From the NCBI GenBank assembly GCA_903821335.1, contig CAIJKV010000005.1, forward strand, positions 1-64,000: a DNA stretch of 64,000 nucleotides, in the 5' to 3' direction. Positions within the stretch are counted from its first letter, which is position 1. The number at the start of each line of letters is the position of its first letter. This DNA is from an uncultured beta proteobacterium (lineage in GTDB: Bacteria > Pseudomonadota > Gammaproteobacteria > Burkholderiales > Burkholderiaceae_B). This document shows, piece by piece, positions 36,214 to 44,968 of the stretch. The notes under the pieces were generated by a model. It saw only the letters and a program-made list of their open reading frames with translations. It was not told where the DNA came from and made no database searches. The position numbers and the translations under genes were made by a program.

Positions 36214-36639
36214 TCAGGCGCGTCCGATAATCGAGGCGGTCAGCATCAGTTCTTCAAGCAATGCCAGCGAGACCTCACCCGACACTGCGTACGGATCGAG
36301 TTCAGGTTGCTCGGAATATTTCAGGACAATCGAGGTGTTGAGTTTAGTCAGGTTGACCTGCCCCATCGTCCAGCCACCAAAACGGCGCTCGGTGATTTCC
36401 TGATAGTGCAGCAACACGATGTCCGTGTGCCTGGGATCTTTAAGAATGTGACTGTAAAGCGTATTGACCTGCCTGCGACCCCCTTCGATGGCCTGAAGGT
36501 AAATACCGCCGCCATAACAAAGGATGCCGGTAATACCCTGACCCACATTGTGAACGCGGGCCGACTCGAGGATGGATTGCGTGGCCTCGTCGGTGTGGGG
36601 TGCTACGGCGCGGCTGACATAAAGCAAACGAACTAGCAT
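36214..36639 (-). CDS. BLUF-domain blue-light sensor protein
   Basis: 141-aa protein made of one BLUF (sensor of blue light using FAD) domain plus a short helical tail. The flavin-site Tyr is in LLYVSRA (residue 7), the Asn in HNVGQGITGILCYGG (around 31), the Gln in GIYLQAIEG (around 49) and the Trp/Met region in RRFGGWTMG (near 90). It has no fused output domain, so it should signal through a protein partner. It begins two bases after the folE stop, with GAGGATT inside the end of folE as its ribosome-binding site, so it is cotranscribed and probably coupled to GTP cyclohydrolase I. Confidence 0.93.
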   Translation of the reverse strand: MLVRLLYVSRAVAPHTDEATQSILESARVHNVGQGITGILCYGGGIYLQAIEGGRRQVNTLYSHILKDPRHTDIVLLHYQEITERRFGGWTMGQVNLTKLNTSIVLKYSEQPELDPYAVSGEVSLALLEELMLTASIIGRA

Positions 36640-36641
36640 GA

Positions 36642-37343
36642 TTAATCCTCTCGGGGAATCAGAGACAGAAACTCTCGGCGCAGGTTGGCGTCTTTCAGGA
36701 AGGCACCACGCATGACAGAGTTGATCATGCGGCTACCCATGTCCTTGACCCCCCGCCAAGCCATGCAGTAGTGGGTGGCACTCATGATGACAGCCAGACC
36801 GTCGGGCTGTGTCTTGTCCTGGATCAGGTCTGCCAGTTGTACGACAGCCTCTTCCTGGATCTGGGGGCGGTTCATGATCCATTCGGCAAGCCGCACGTAT
36901 TTCGAGAGACCGATGACGTTGGTGTGCTCGTTGGGCATGACCCCAATCCATATTTTCCCGATCACCGGGCAAAAGTGATGGCTGCACGCGCTACGCACCG
37001 TAATGGGGCCGACGATCATCAATTCGTTGAGATGCTCGACATTGGGGAACTCGGTAATGGGTGGCGCCGTCACATAGCGCCCGCCAAAAACCTCGTGCAG
37101 GTACATCTTGGCGACACGACGCGCCGTGTCGTTGGTGTTATGGTCCTTGACGGTGTCAATCACCAGGCTTTCGAGGACGCCTTTCATCTTTGACTCGACT
37201 TCGTCGAGCAATTGACCGAGTTCACCGGGTTCGATGAAGTCCGCAATATTGTCGTTGGCATGAAAGCGCTTGCGTGCGTCTTGTAGTCGTTTTCGGATAA
37301 CCACCGAAATCGGCGTTCCCTTGTCCTGATCAGGTGTATTCAT
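36642..37343 (-). CDS. folE: GTP cyclohydrolase I
   Basis: 233-aa FolE enzyme converting GTP to 7,8-dihydroneopterin triphosphate, first step of folate and pterin synthesis. The ATG at 37343 is preferred over an upstream in-frame TTG. Zinc and active-site residues appear in RSACSHHFCPVIG (Cys, His, His), NVIGLSKYVRLAEWIMNRPQ and SATHYCMAWRGVKD (His, Cys). The N-terminal 40 residues are a variable extension. It leads a minus-strand unit continuing with a BLUF sensor, an MFS transporter and phhB. Confidence 0.94.
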   Translation of the reverse strand: MNTPDQDKGTPISVVIRKRLQDARKRFHANDNIADFIEPGELGQLLDEVESKMKGVLESLVIDTVKDHNTNDTARRVAKMYLHEVFGGRYVTAPPITEFPNVEHLNELMIVGPITVRSACSHHFCPVIGKIWIGVMPNEHTNVIGLSKYVRLAEWIMNRPQIQEEAVVQLADLIQDKTQPDGLAVIMSATHYCMAWRGVKDMGSRMINSVMRGAFLKDANLRREFLSLIPRED

Positions 37344-37488
37344 CTGGTTGGAGCCTGCATAATGTGATCGGATGCGGCACACCAAACGGTGAGGCGCCTT
37401 ACCAGTAGATTATTTGCGTTACCTGCCTCTTTGTCCACAAAGACCACACGCTTGGTGCCAGTAAAGTGTGCAACCATCCCGCGCTGAA

Positions 37489-37535
37489 CACCTGGGCAGT
37501 ACAGGTCTGTGAGCACCTAGGCAGTCAAGGTCTGT
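37489..37535. repeat. Two 22-bp direct repeats, 25-base period
   Basis: Copies at 37489-37510 and 37514-37535 share CACCT-GGCAGT and AGGTCTGT, differing at four positions (G/A in the fifth to seventh bases and ACA/CAA in the centre). They sit in the 323-base gap between divergent folE and the gamma-glutamyltransferase-family gene. Spacing of about two and a half helical turns fits a dimeric regulator site. Nothing else recognisable is seen in this gap apart from the ribosome-binding site AAGGAG at 37655-37660. Confidence 0.6.
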
Positions 37536-37666
37536 TTCGGTAGATTCTACAGTGAACCCGGCATGGATATTGCTTGCTGTCGTTAAAGATTACGTATGAT
37601 GCTGTCAACACATTCAGACAGCGCAAGCAGGTCGCGCGAGTCATCAGCCATCCCAAGGAGTACAGC

Positions 37667-39268
37667 TTGTCTCAATCCGTTTACGGTCTGCGCGGCATCG
37701 CAGTCGCCCCCCATTCGCTGGCAGCAGAATCAGCGGTGGCCGTTCTGCGCGAGGGCGGTAATGCGCTCGAGGCGATGATTGCCGCCGCAGCCAGCATCGC
37801 AGTGGTCTACCCGCACATGAATTCAATTGGCGGTGACGGCTTCTGGGTGATCAATGGTCCCAACAACCGGCCCGGTGGCATTGATGCCAGCGGCAAAAGC
37901 GCACAGGCCGCCACACGGGACTGGTATCGCCAGCGCGACATGACCGACAGCATTCCCTTTCGGGGGGGCACCGCCGCCCTGACCGTGGCCGGCACCATTT
38001 CAGGGTGGGGTGCGGCCCATGCCCTGTCCAGGCAGCACCTGAGCGGCAAACTGCCACTGTCGCGCCTGCTGGCCGACGCGATCTTCATGGCGCGCCAAGG
38101 CATTGCTGTCACCAACAGTCAGGCAGCCTGCACTGCAGCCAAGCAGGACGAACTCCGGAAACATATCGGCTTTGCCCAGTCCTTCCTGCGCGATGGACAG
38201 GTGCCCGCCGCCGGGACGCTGTTCACACAGACCCGCCTGGCCGACACGTTGAGCGCCATCGCCCGAGACGGAACCGATTCGTTCTACCGTGGCAAGCTGT
38301 CCAGGAGCATGGCAGCGGAACTCGCCCAGGCCGGCAGCCCGCTGACGCTGTCCGACCTCAAGGCACATCGTGCGCTGCTGGTCGATCCGCTGAAGACCTC
38401 CTTTGGCAACAACAAGCTCTACAACATGGTGCCACCGTCGCAAGGTCTGGTGTCGCTGCTGATCCTGGGAATCATGGATCGCGTACAAGGCTGGGATCAC
38501 GACCCTGAGGGCGCGGCATTCATTCACGCGCAGGTCGAGGCCACCAAGTTGGCCTTCGGCGTCAGGGACCAATACCTGACCGACCCGGCCTTCATGAAGA
38601 TCGCAGCCCAGGAACTGCTGTCTGCCGGACGCATTGATGCGCTAGCCGCCCGGCTCAACACTGAGCAGGCTGCGCCCTGGGGCAAAAAAACCTCGCCAGG
38701 AGACACCATCTGGATGGGCGTCATCGATCGCCATGGCATCGCCGTGTCCTTTATCCAGAGCATTTATCACGAATTCGGCTCGGGTGTGGTGCTCCCGACT
38801 TCGGGTGTGAACTGGCAAAATCGTGGTTGCAGCTTCTCACTGAACCCCCTGCACATCAACACGCTGGAACCTGGCAAGAAGCCATTCCACACGCTGAACC
38901 CGGCGATGGCGCAGCGAGGCGACGGCGGCGTGATGGTGTACGGCACGATGGGTGGAGATGGCCAGCCCCAGACGCAAGCCACCATATTCAATCGCGCGGT
39001 GCGCTTTGGCGACCATCCCCAACAAGCGATCGAACGACCACGATGGCTGCTTGGCAGGACTTGGGGACAGTCCAGCGACTCTCTTAAACTTGAAAGCCGG
39101 TTTGATGCGTCCACCCTGACCGCGCTGCGCGCACTTGGCCATGAGGTCGAAACGATTGGCGCCTGGGACGAGGCCGTTGGACATGCAGGCATGCTGATCC
39201 GCCATCCGAACGGCGTGATGGAAGGCGGCTACGACCCGCGCTCAAATGGCGCCGTCGCATCTTTTTAA
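37667..39268 (+). CDS. Gamma-glutamyltransferase family (Ntn-hydrolase) protein
   Basis: 533 aa when started at the TTG at 37667, which has AAGGAG six bases upstream; the open frame continues upstream without a good start. GGT-family landmarks: AAESAVAVLREGGNALEAMIAAA near residues 20-40, NSIGGDGFWVI, and the autoprocessing site with the nucleophile Thr in SPGDTIWMGVIDRHG near residue 345. No signal peptide is evident, unlike periplasmic GGTs, so it is probably cytoplasmic and may be one of the oxamate-amidohydrolase- or acylase-like GGT relatives. Substrate unknown. Confidence 0.88.
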   Translation: MSQSVYGLRGIAVAPHSLAAESAVAVLREGGNALEAMIAAAASIAVVYPHMNSIGGDGFWVINGPNNRPGGIDASGKSAQAATRDWYRQRDMTDSIPFRGGTAALTVAGTISGWGAAHALSRQHLSGKLPLSRLLADAIFMARQGIAVTNSQAACTAAKQDELRKHIGFAQSFLRDGQVPAAGTLFTQTRLADTLSAIARDGTDSFYRGKLSRSMAAELAQAGSPLTLSDLKAHRALLVDPLKTSFGNNKLYNMVPPSQGLVSLLILGIMDRVQGWDHDPEGAAFIHAQVEATKLAFGVRDQYLTDPAFMKIAAQELLSAGRIDALAARLNTEQAAPWGKKTSPGDTIWMGVIDRHGIAVSFIQSIYHEFGSGVVLPTSGVNWQNRGCSFSLNPLHINTLEPGKKPFHTLNPAMAQRGDGGVMVYGTMGGDGQPQTQATIFNRAVRFGDHPQQAIERPRWLLGRTWGQSSDSLKLESRFDASTLTALRALGHEVETIGAWDEAVGHAGMLIRHPNGVMEGGYDPRSNGAVASF

Positions 39269-39275
39269 TAGCGGG

Positions 39276-39764
39276 CTATAGCCACTTCTGCATGAACAAC
39301 GCCTGTCCGGCTTCGGGGTCGAGCGCATAGTGCTCGAAGCCGAAGCCCGTGTAGGCTTGCAACGCCAGGCAATTGCCGCTCAGGACTTCGAGCGTGAGTT
39401 TGCAACACCCACTCTGCAGGGCATGCTGTTCAAGCGCAGCCAGCAAAGCACGGCCGACGCCCTTGCCACGACAGTCGGGTGCGACCGCGATGTCATGAAC
39501 ATTCATCAGGGGACGTGCCTTGAAGGTTGAGTACGCGCGCATGGCGTTGAGCAAACCAATGGGCCGGTTATCGAGCCACGCAATGAAACTCACGGCTCCG
39601 GCAAGCCCGGCGAGGTCATCGCACAGACGCGCCTGGACATCCACGGCCAGTGGCTTGCCGCCTCCCATCGGATCTCGCGCATACATATCCAGCAGCGATA
39701 CCAGCGCCACGCGATCTTTGGGAGAGAGGTAGTCGACGACCCGGACGGAAACATGATCATGCAT
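39276..39764 (-). CDS. GNAT-family N-acetyltransferase
   Basis: 162-aa GNAT-fold protein. The acetyl-CoA pyrophosphate-binding motif is VAPDCRGKGVGRALLAAL near residues 90-107, followed by the motif-B strand/helix LTLEVLSGNCLALQAYTGFGF. It converges on the gamma-glutamyltransferase-family gene (7-base gap). The acceptor is not predictable; ribosomal, small-molecule and antibiotic acetylation are all possible within the family. Confidence 0.9.
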   Translation of the reverse strand: MHDHVSVRVVDYLSPKDRVALVSLLDMYARDPMGGGKPLAVDVQARLCDDLAGLAGAVSFIAWLDNRPIGLLNAMRAYSTFKARPLMNVHDIAVAPDCRGKGVGRALLAALEQHALQSGCCKLTLEVLSGNCLALQAYTGFGFEHYALDPEAGQALFMQKWL

Positions 39765-39897
39765 GAGAAACAGACTCCTTTTGCTGCAATGCGGGATGAT
39801 TATCCCGGCTGGCGCGGTGGTATAACGAACCCTTCCATTATGTCAAACATCCAGCCAACCATGCGCCGCTGCACAGGCTTTAAACAAGAGATCTTCC

Positions 39898-41106
39898 ATG
39901 TCTGAATCACTTCCTCTGGACGGCATACGCGTGGTCGAATTCACGCACATGGTGATGGGTCCGACCTGTGGCATGATCCTGGGCGACCTCGGTGCCGAAG
40001 TCATCAAGGTCGAACCGATCGCTGGCGACAACACACGAAAATTGCTGGGCGCAGGCTCCGGCTTTTTCCCCATGTTCAACCGCAACAAAAAAAGTATTGC
40101 GGTCGACGTCAAAGACCCCCGCGGCCGCGAAATCATCCTCAAGCTTGTCGCAGGCGCCGACGTGTTCAGCGAAAACTTCAAGTCCGGCACGATGGACAAG
40201 CTGGGCTTTAGCTACGCGGCCTTATCCACACTCAATCCAAAATTGATTTATGTGTCACATAAGGGATTTTTACCAGGTCCCTACGATCACCGCACCGCAC
40301 TCGACGAGGTCGTGCAGATGATGGGTGGCTTGGCTTACATGACTGGGCCGGAAGGCCGCCCGTTGCGCGCGGGCACTAGCGTCAATGACATCATGGGCGG
40401 GATGTTTGGTGCGATCGGCGTGCTCGCGTCGCTGCAACAACGCGCGCGCACCGGGCATGGGCAAGAGGTTGCCAGCGCTCTGTTTGAAAACAATGTCTTC
40501 CTGGTGGCGCAGCACATGATGCAGTTCGCCGTGACGGGCAAGCCCGCAGACCCCATGCCCAACCGCATCAGCGCCTGGGCAGTCTACGATGTGTTCACCG
40601 TCAAGGATGGCGAACAAATATTCTTATCCGCAGTCAGTGACACACAGTGGGCGATCCTCTGCAAAGAGTTCGCGTTCGATGACCTGAAAAATGACGCGCG
40701 CCTGGTGACGAACAATGACCGCGTCACGATGCGTAAATGGTTGATTCCGATTCTTCGTGAACGTTTTGCACCGTTCAGTGCAAAAGAGCTCAGTGACCGG
40801 TTTGAAAAAACCGGCCTGCCCTTTGCGCCCATTACCCGGCCAGAGGAACTGTTTGACGATCCACACCTGCTGGCGACCGGTGGGCTGACGCCGGTCACGA
40901 TTCCAGCCGACAACACCGGCGCGGGGCGCGAAATTCAAACGCGCGTCGCGCTGCTACCGCTGGCCCTGGACGGCAAGCGCCTGCCATTACGTAAAGGCCC
41001 GCCCAAGCTTGGTGCGGACACCGTTGATTTACTCCTCGGCATAGGCTATAGCGCTGAGGACATTGCAGTGCTGCGCGCCGAGGGCGTGGTGGGTTGCCAG
41101 CCATGA
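39898..41106 (+). CDS. Class III CoA-transferase
   Basis: 402-aa CaiB/BaiF-type CoA-transferase. The start SLPLDGIRVVEFTHMVMGPTCG and LGAEVIKVEP are typical; the catalytic Asp is probably Asp136 in TALDEVVQMMGG. FNRNKKSIAVDVKDP and the C-terminal KGPPKLGADT are also family features. It overlaps the next Bug gene by four bases (ATGA), an unusual tight coupling of a cytoplasmic enzyme with a periplasmic receptor. It likely activates the acid bound by the following receptors. Confidence 0.93.
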   Translation: MSESLPLDGIRVVEFTHMVMGPTCGMILGDLGAEVIKVEPIAGDNTRKLLGAGSGFFPMFNRNKKSIAVDVKDPRGREIILKLVAGADVFSENFKSGTMDKLGFSYAALSTLNPKLIYVSHKGFLPGPYDHRTALDEVVQMMGGLAYMTGPEGRPLRAGTSVNDIMGGMFGAIGVLASLQQRARTGHGQEVASALFENNVFLVAQHMMQFAVTGKPADPMPNRISAWAVYDVFTVKDGEQIFLSAVSDTQWAILCKEFAFDDLKNDARLVTNNDRVTMRKWLIPILRERFAPFSAKELSDRFEKTGLPFAPITRPEELFDDPHLLATGGLTPVTIPADNTGAGREIQTRVALLPLALDGKRLPLRKGPPKLGADTVDLLLGIGYSAEDIAVLRAEGVVGCQP

Positions 41107-42083
41107 ACAGCTTAGTCCGTGTCCTGACCATCACCGGTCTCGCAGCATGGTTCATGGCAGGTCCTGCGCGCGCAACGGCGCAGCCTGCCTGGCCCGAACA
41201 TGCCATACGATTGATCGTGCCCTACACGCCAGGCGGCGGCACGGACGTCGTCACGCGCAATCTTGCCGACAAGATGGCACGTGATACACACTGGACGTTC
41301 GTAGTCGAAAACAAACCCGGTGCCGGTGGCAACATTGGCATGGACAATGTAGCGAAAGCCAAACCCGATGGGTACACCCTAGGCATGGGGCAGACCTCGA
41401 ACCTGGCCATCAACCCGGCCATCATGCCCGCCATGCCGTTCAACGCCAGCAAGGATTTCGCACCCATCGCTCTGGTCGCCGAAGTCCCCATGCTATTGAT
41501 CGTGCGCGCCGAGTCACCCTATCAAACCATGGCCGACCTCATGGCCGCCGCCAGGCAAGATGCTGGCGGCCTGCGCCAGGGTGTCGCGGGCCTGGGTACG
41601 GTGGGGCACCTGGCCGGTGAAATGCTGGCCCAGCGCGCGGGGTACAAAATATTGATCGTTCCGTATAAGGGAGCCTCGCCAGCACTGACTGACTTGATGG
41701 GCGGGCAAACTGACTTCATGCTGGCCACGCCCCAGGGGATCGTGTCGCTCATTCATACGGGTAAGTTGCGTGCCCTTGCTGTCACGTCGTCGCAGCGCCT
41801 GGCCTCACTGCCCAACGTCCCAACCGTTGCCGAGTCTGGTTTTCCAGGGTTTGCGGCGGTCGACTGGAAGGTCGCGGTGACCACGGCGGGCACGCCACCT
41901 GAAGTCGTCGAACGACTGAATGTTGCCGTGAACAACGCACTCAAGAATCCCGTTCTACTCGCACAACTGGCCGCCGAAGGCAGCACGCCGCTGGGGGGCT
42001 CGGCAGCCAAGGCAGCCCAGTACATCCTTTCAGAGCAGCAACAATGGGCCAAACTGATTCAGGAGACGGGCATTTCCTTCTAG
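41103..42083 (+). CDS. Bug-family periplasmic solute receptor
   Basis: 326-aa TctC-type receptor starting at the ATG that overlaps the CoA-transferase stop; an in-frame TTG nine bases earlier is less likely. The signal peptide has the core VLTITGLAAWFMAG and cleavage near ATAQ, then PAWPEHAIRLIVPYTPGGG. ENKPGAGGN and KPDGYTLGM identify the family. The next gene is another Bug, the two not being close duplicates. Confidence 0.93.
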   Translation: MNSLVRVLTITGLAAWFMAGPARATAQPAWPEHAIRLIVPYTPGGGTDVVTRNLADKMARDTHWTFVVENKPGAGGNIGMDNVAKAKPDGYTLGMGQTSNLAINPAIMPAMPFNASKDFAPIALVAEVPMLLIVRAESPYQTMADLMAAARQDAGGLRQGVAGLGTVGHLAGEMLAQRAGYKILIVPYKGASPALTDLMGGQTDFMLATPQGIVSLIHTGKLRALAVTSSQRLASLPNVPTVAESGFPGFAAVDWKVAVTTAGTPPEVVERLNVAVNNALKNPVLLAQLAAEGSTPLGGSAAKAAQYILSEQQQWAKLIQETGISF

Positions 42084-42136
42084 AAAGTCTTGGACCCAGT
42101 CGTTTTACATGCCCAATAAAAACAAACGGAGACACC

Positions 42137-43114
42137 ATGCCTACCAGGAACATCATTCATCGTCTGATCGCGGTGGCAAGTCTGGCGTGCGCTTTCAGTG
42201 GCGCAGCCGTTGCCCAGTCCGGCAACCCAAGGCCCATCACCATCATCGTTCCGTTCGCCACGGGCGGCACGACCGACATCGTGGCGCGCCTGATCGCGCA
42301 GCAACTCGGCACGCGCACGCACACGCCAGTCATCGTCGAGAACCGCCAGGGTGGCGGTGGTGCCGTGGGCCGAACCAGTGCCGCGCGCGCGACACCGGAC
42401 GGCAGCACACTACTCGCCATGGAGATGTCCTACACCATCGCTGCCGGCCTCGCGCCCAACCTGCCCTACGACTCAAAGACCGCCTTTGCGCCGATCGACA
42501 TTGCCGTATCGGTTCCGCATGTGCTGGTGATCAATCCCGCCGTACCTGCCAATAATGTCAGGGAGCTGATTGCCCTGGCACACGCACAGCCGGGCAAACT
42601 CAATTTTGGGTCTGGTGGCATCGGCACCAATACGCACCTTGGCGGGGAACTGTTCAAGAGCATGGCCGACATCTCGATCGTGCATGTACCTTACCGCGGA
42701 GCCGGCGCGGTACTGGCTGACCTGATGGCCGGCCAAGTTCAGGTACTTGTCACCACAGTCACCACCGTGCTCCCCTATATTCAAAGTGGCAAACTACGTG
42801 CGCTGATGGTGCTGTCAGATAAGCGTTCCGCTGTGTTGCCCGATGTGCCGACCTCGGCCGAGGCTGGCATGCCCGGCATGGAGATGGATTTCTGGGTCGG
42901 TTTCGCCGCGCCGCGTGGCACACCGGCGCCAGTGATTGCCCGTCTGAATCACGACATCAATACCGGCTTGAAAACACCCGAAGCACAAAAAATGATTCAC
43001 GACATGGGGCTGACCGTCGTGGCCAGTACCAGCGAACAAGCGGCAAAACAGATAGACACTGAAATCGACCGATGGGCAGCGCTGGTCAAACAGCAAGGCA
43101 TTCAGCCCGAATAA
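42137..43114 (+). CDS. Bug-family periplasmic solute receptor
   Basis: 325-aa TctC-type receptor. ATG at 42137 with CGGAGA upstream. Signal peptide NIIHRLIAVASLACAFSGAAVAQ, then NPRPITIIVPFATGGTTD, ENRQGGGGAVG and TPDGSTLLAM, where the usual Tyr of PDGYT is replaced by Ser. It lies 53 bases after another Bug gene and 29 before an SDR gene, all on one strand. Confidence 0.92.
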   Translation: MPTRNIIHRLIAVASLACAFSGAAVAQSGNPRPITIIVPFATGGTTDIVARLIAQQLGTRTHTPVIVENRQGGGGAVGRTSAARATPDGSTLLAMEMSYTIAAGLAPNLPYDSKTAFAPIDIAVSVPHVLVINPAVPANNVRELIALAHAQPGKLNFGSGGIGTNTHLGGELFKSMADISIVHVPYRGAGAVLADLMAGQVQVLVTTVTTVLPYIQSGKLRALMVLSDKRSAVLPDVPTSAEAGMPGMEMDFWVGFAAPRGTPAPVIARLNHDINTGLKTPEAQKMIHDMGLTVVASTSEQAAKQIDTEIDRWAALVKQQGIQPE

Positions 43115-43143
43115 TATTTTTCAATCATCATCACGGAGCAAGC

Positions 43144-43944
43144 ATGGACTTACACCTAGGCAACAAGCACGTTCTCATTACAGGTGGCAGCAAGGGCATT
43201 GGCCTGGCCTGCGCACGCGTCTTTCTTGAGGAAGGTGCAAAGGTCAGTCTGGTCTCAAGAGATCAGGCAAACCTGGACGCCGCCAGGCAAACCCTGATGG
43301 CCGAGTTTCCCGCTGCTGCAAACCACATTGCCGTGTTTGCCGCCGACCTCAAGCACCCGGACGCCGCGGTGCGTGTGCTGGACCAGGCGGAACTGGTGTT
43401 TGGAGGACTCGACATTCTTGTTAATTCCGCAGGGGCAGCCAAGCGAACGGCCGCGCCTGATCTGACGCCTGAAATCTGGCGCAATGCGATGGATGCGAAG
43501 TTCTTCACGTATATCAACATGATTGATCCCGCAATCAAACGCATGGCGACGCGTGGACAGGGTGTGGTCATTAACGTCGTCGGCGCGGGTGGCAAGGTCG
43601 CCTCGACGCTACACATCTCGGGTGGCAGCGCCAATGCAGCTCTGATGCTGGCGAGCGCCGGTCTGGCTGCGGCTTACGCACCGTATGGGATTCGCGTCAA
43701 CGCCGTGAACCCAGCCGCCACGCTGACAGAGCGCCTGAAAGAGGGAATGAAAGTGACCGCAAAACATGAGCAGATCAGCGAAGATCAAGCCATGTCGCAA
43801 GCGACCCAGCGCGTGCCTATGGGCCGCCTGGCCACACCCGAGGAAGTCGCCGATACCGTCGTATACCTGTCGTCGGATCGTGCCAGCTACGTCACGGGAG
43901 CCATCGTGACCATGGATGGTGCCGCACACGCCATCGTGGTCTAG
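43144..43944 (+). CDS. SDR-family protein lacking the canonical Tyr-x3-Lys
   Basis: 266-aa short-chain dehydrogenase/reductase fold protein. The NAD(P)-binding ITGGSKGIGLACAR lies at residues 12-25, NSAGAAKR follows, and the C-terminal YLSSDRASYVTGAIVTMDGA is normal. The active-site region is unusual: where most SDRs have Ser, then Tyr-x3-Lys before AAL, this protein reads VGAGGKVASTLHISGG and SANAALML, so Ser, Tyr and Lys are absent in the expected columns. It may use another mechanism or be non-reductive. It ends the CoA-transferase/Bug/Bug set. Confidence 0.9.
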   Translation: MDLHLGNKHVLITGGSKGIGLACARVFLEEGAKVSLVSRDQANLDAARQTLMAEFPAAANHIAVFAADLKHPDAAVRVLDQAELVFGGLDILVNSAGAAKRTAAPDLTPEIWRNAMDAKFFTYINMIDPAIKRMATRGQGVVINVVGAGGKVASTLHISGGSANAALMLASAGLAAAYAPYGIRVNAVNPAATLTERLKEGMKVTAKHEQISEDQAMSQATQRVPMGRLATPEEVADTVVYLSSDRASYVTGAIVTMDGAAHAIVV

Positions 43945-43946
43945 GG

Positions 43947-43978
43947 ATTGCCTTGAACGCAACAGGCCATCAGGCAAT
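43947..43978. terminator. Weak inverted repeat in convergent gap
   Basis: ATTGCCT and AGGCAAT flank an 18-base loop in the 35-base gap between the convergent SDR and DenD-like genes. It could act as a bidirectional terminator, but no T-run follows. Confidence 0.3.
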
Positions 43979-43979
43979 A

Positions 43980-44960
43980 CTATCTGCGTATCATGTGGAT
44001 GTATTGCTCGATGATCTGTTTATAGGAAGCGTCTGGCTTGAGGCCGAAATGGCGGGTACGCTGGCAGTCAAAGCGCGCGGGCCATCCCCCCACGATGCTG
44101 GCGATCGCGGGGTCTGGGGCCACCGTCACCAGGCGCGCAACATCTTTGCCTGCGACCTCTTCGAGTGCCTGCAACATTTTGCCAACCGTGACAGTGAGTG
44201 CAGGCAGATTGAGTGCTGTGCGTCCACCGAAAGCCCCACGGGCTGTTTCGGCGACGGCGATGATGCCCTCGACCGTCCTGGCGGGCGAGGACAGCGCCAC
44301 TTCGGTCGACAACTCAACTGGGCACACGGTGGCCACGCCCGCAAGTGGTTCGCGGATGATGCCAGACAGAAAACTGGAGGCAGCGCCATTGGGTTTCCCA
44401 GGGCGCACCGACACCGTCATCAGCCTGGCCGCACGCCCATCGATGTAACCTTTGCGGGTGTAGTCTGCCACAAGTTGCTCGCAGATGAACTTGTGTATGC
44501 CGTAGCTCGACTGTGGCGTTGGCAGCGTTTCGTCGTGCACGACGCCAGCAAGCGGCAGCGCGGGATCAGAGCCAAACACCGCGACGGAACTGGAAAAGAA
44601 AAAGGTAGGTATCTCACCGGTGCGTGTGTGCTGCGCGCGCAGCCCGTCAAGCAGGGCACGTGTGACATCGAGGTTTGAACGCAAACCCAGGTCAAAATTG
44701 GCTTCGCATTCACCGGACACTGCGGAAGCCAGGTGAAACACGGCATCATGCTCAACTTTCAGAACCTCATCCATGCTATCGAGCAAGTCACCCGTTACAA
44801 CCCTGACAAGGGGATGCCTGGCCAAATCTGGACGTGGCTCAACGAGATCAGTCAGCGTCACGCCGGTCAAGGACACACCACGCAACGTACCTTGATTCAG
44901 AAGCGCCCGGGCCAGCATGGTACCCAGAAAGCCCGCAGCACCAGTTATCAGAATTTTCAT
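43980..44960 (-). CDS. denD: D-erythronate dehydrogenase (DenD-like)
   Basis: 326-aa extended-SDR/epimerase-family enzyme. GAAGFLG near residues 7-13 binds NAD, HLASAVSGECEANFDLG near 77-93 and SSYGIHKFICE carries the Tyr-x3-Lys catalytic pair. The overall pattern (SVRPGKPNGAASSFLSGIIREPL) matches D-erythronate dehydrogenases, which oxidise a four-carbon sugar acid to 2-oxo-tetronate. It follows the OtnC- and OtnK-like genes on the same strand (8-base gap), completing the known D-erythronate/L-threonate route to dihydroxyacetone phosphate, minus the OtnI isomerase, which is not seen. Confidence 0.9.
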   Translation of the reverse strand: MKILITGAAGFLGTMLARALLNQGTLRGVSLTGVTLTDLVEPRPDLARHPLVRVVTGDLLDSMDEVLKVEHDAVFHLASAVSGECEANFDLGLRSNLDVTRALLDGLRAQHTRTGEIPTFFFSSSVAVFGSDPALPLAGVVHDETLPTPQSSYGIHKFICEQLVADYTRKGYIDGRAARLMTVSVRPGKPNGAASSFLSGIIREPLAGVATVCPVELSTEVALSSPARTVEGIIAVAETARGAFGGRTALNLPALTVTVGKMLQALEEVAGKDVARLVTVAPDPAIASIVGGWPARFDCQRTRHFGLKPDASYKQIIEQYIHMIRR

Positions 44961-44968
44961 CGTATGTT

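Noticed and set aside
37574-37666. Upstream extension of the gamma-glutamyltransferase-family gene
   Set aside because: Starts with TTG without a ribosome-binding site and adds no similarity; the TTG at 37667 has AAGGAG six bases upstream.
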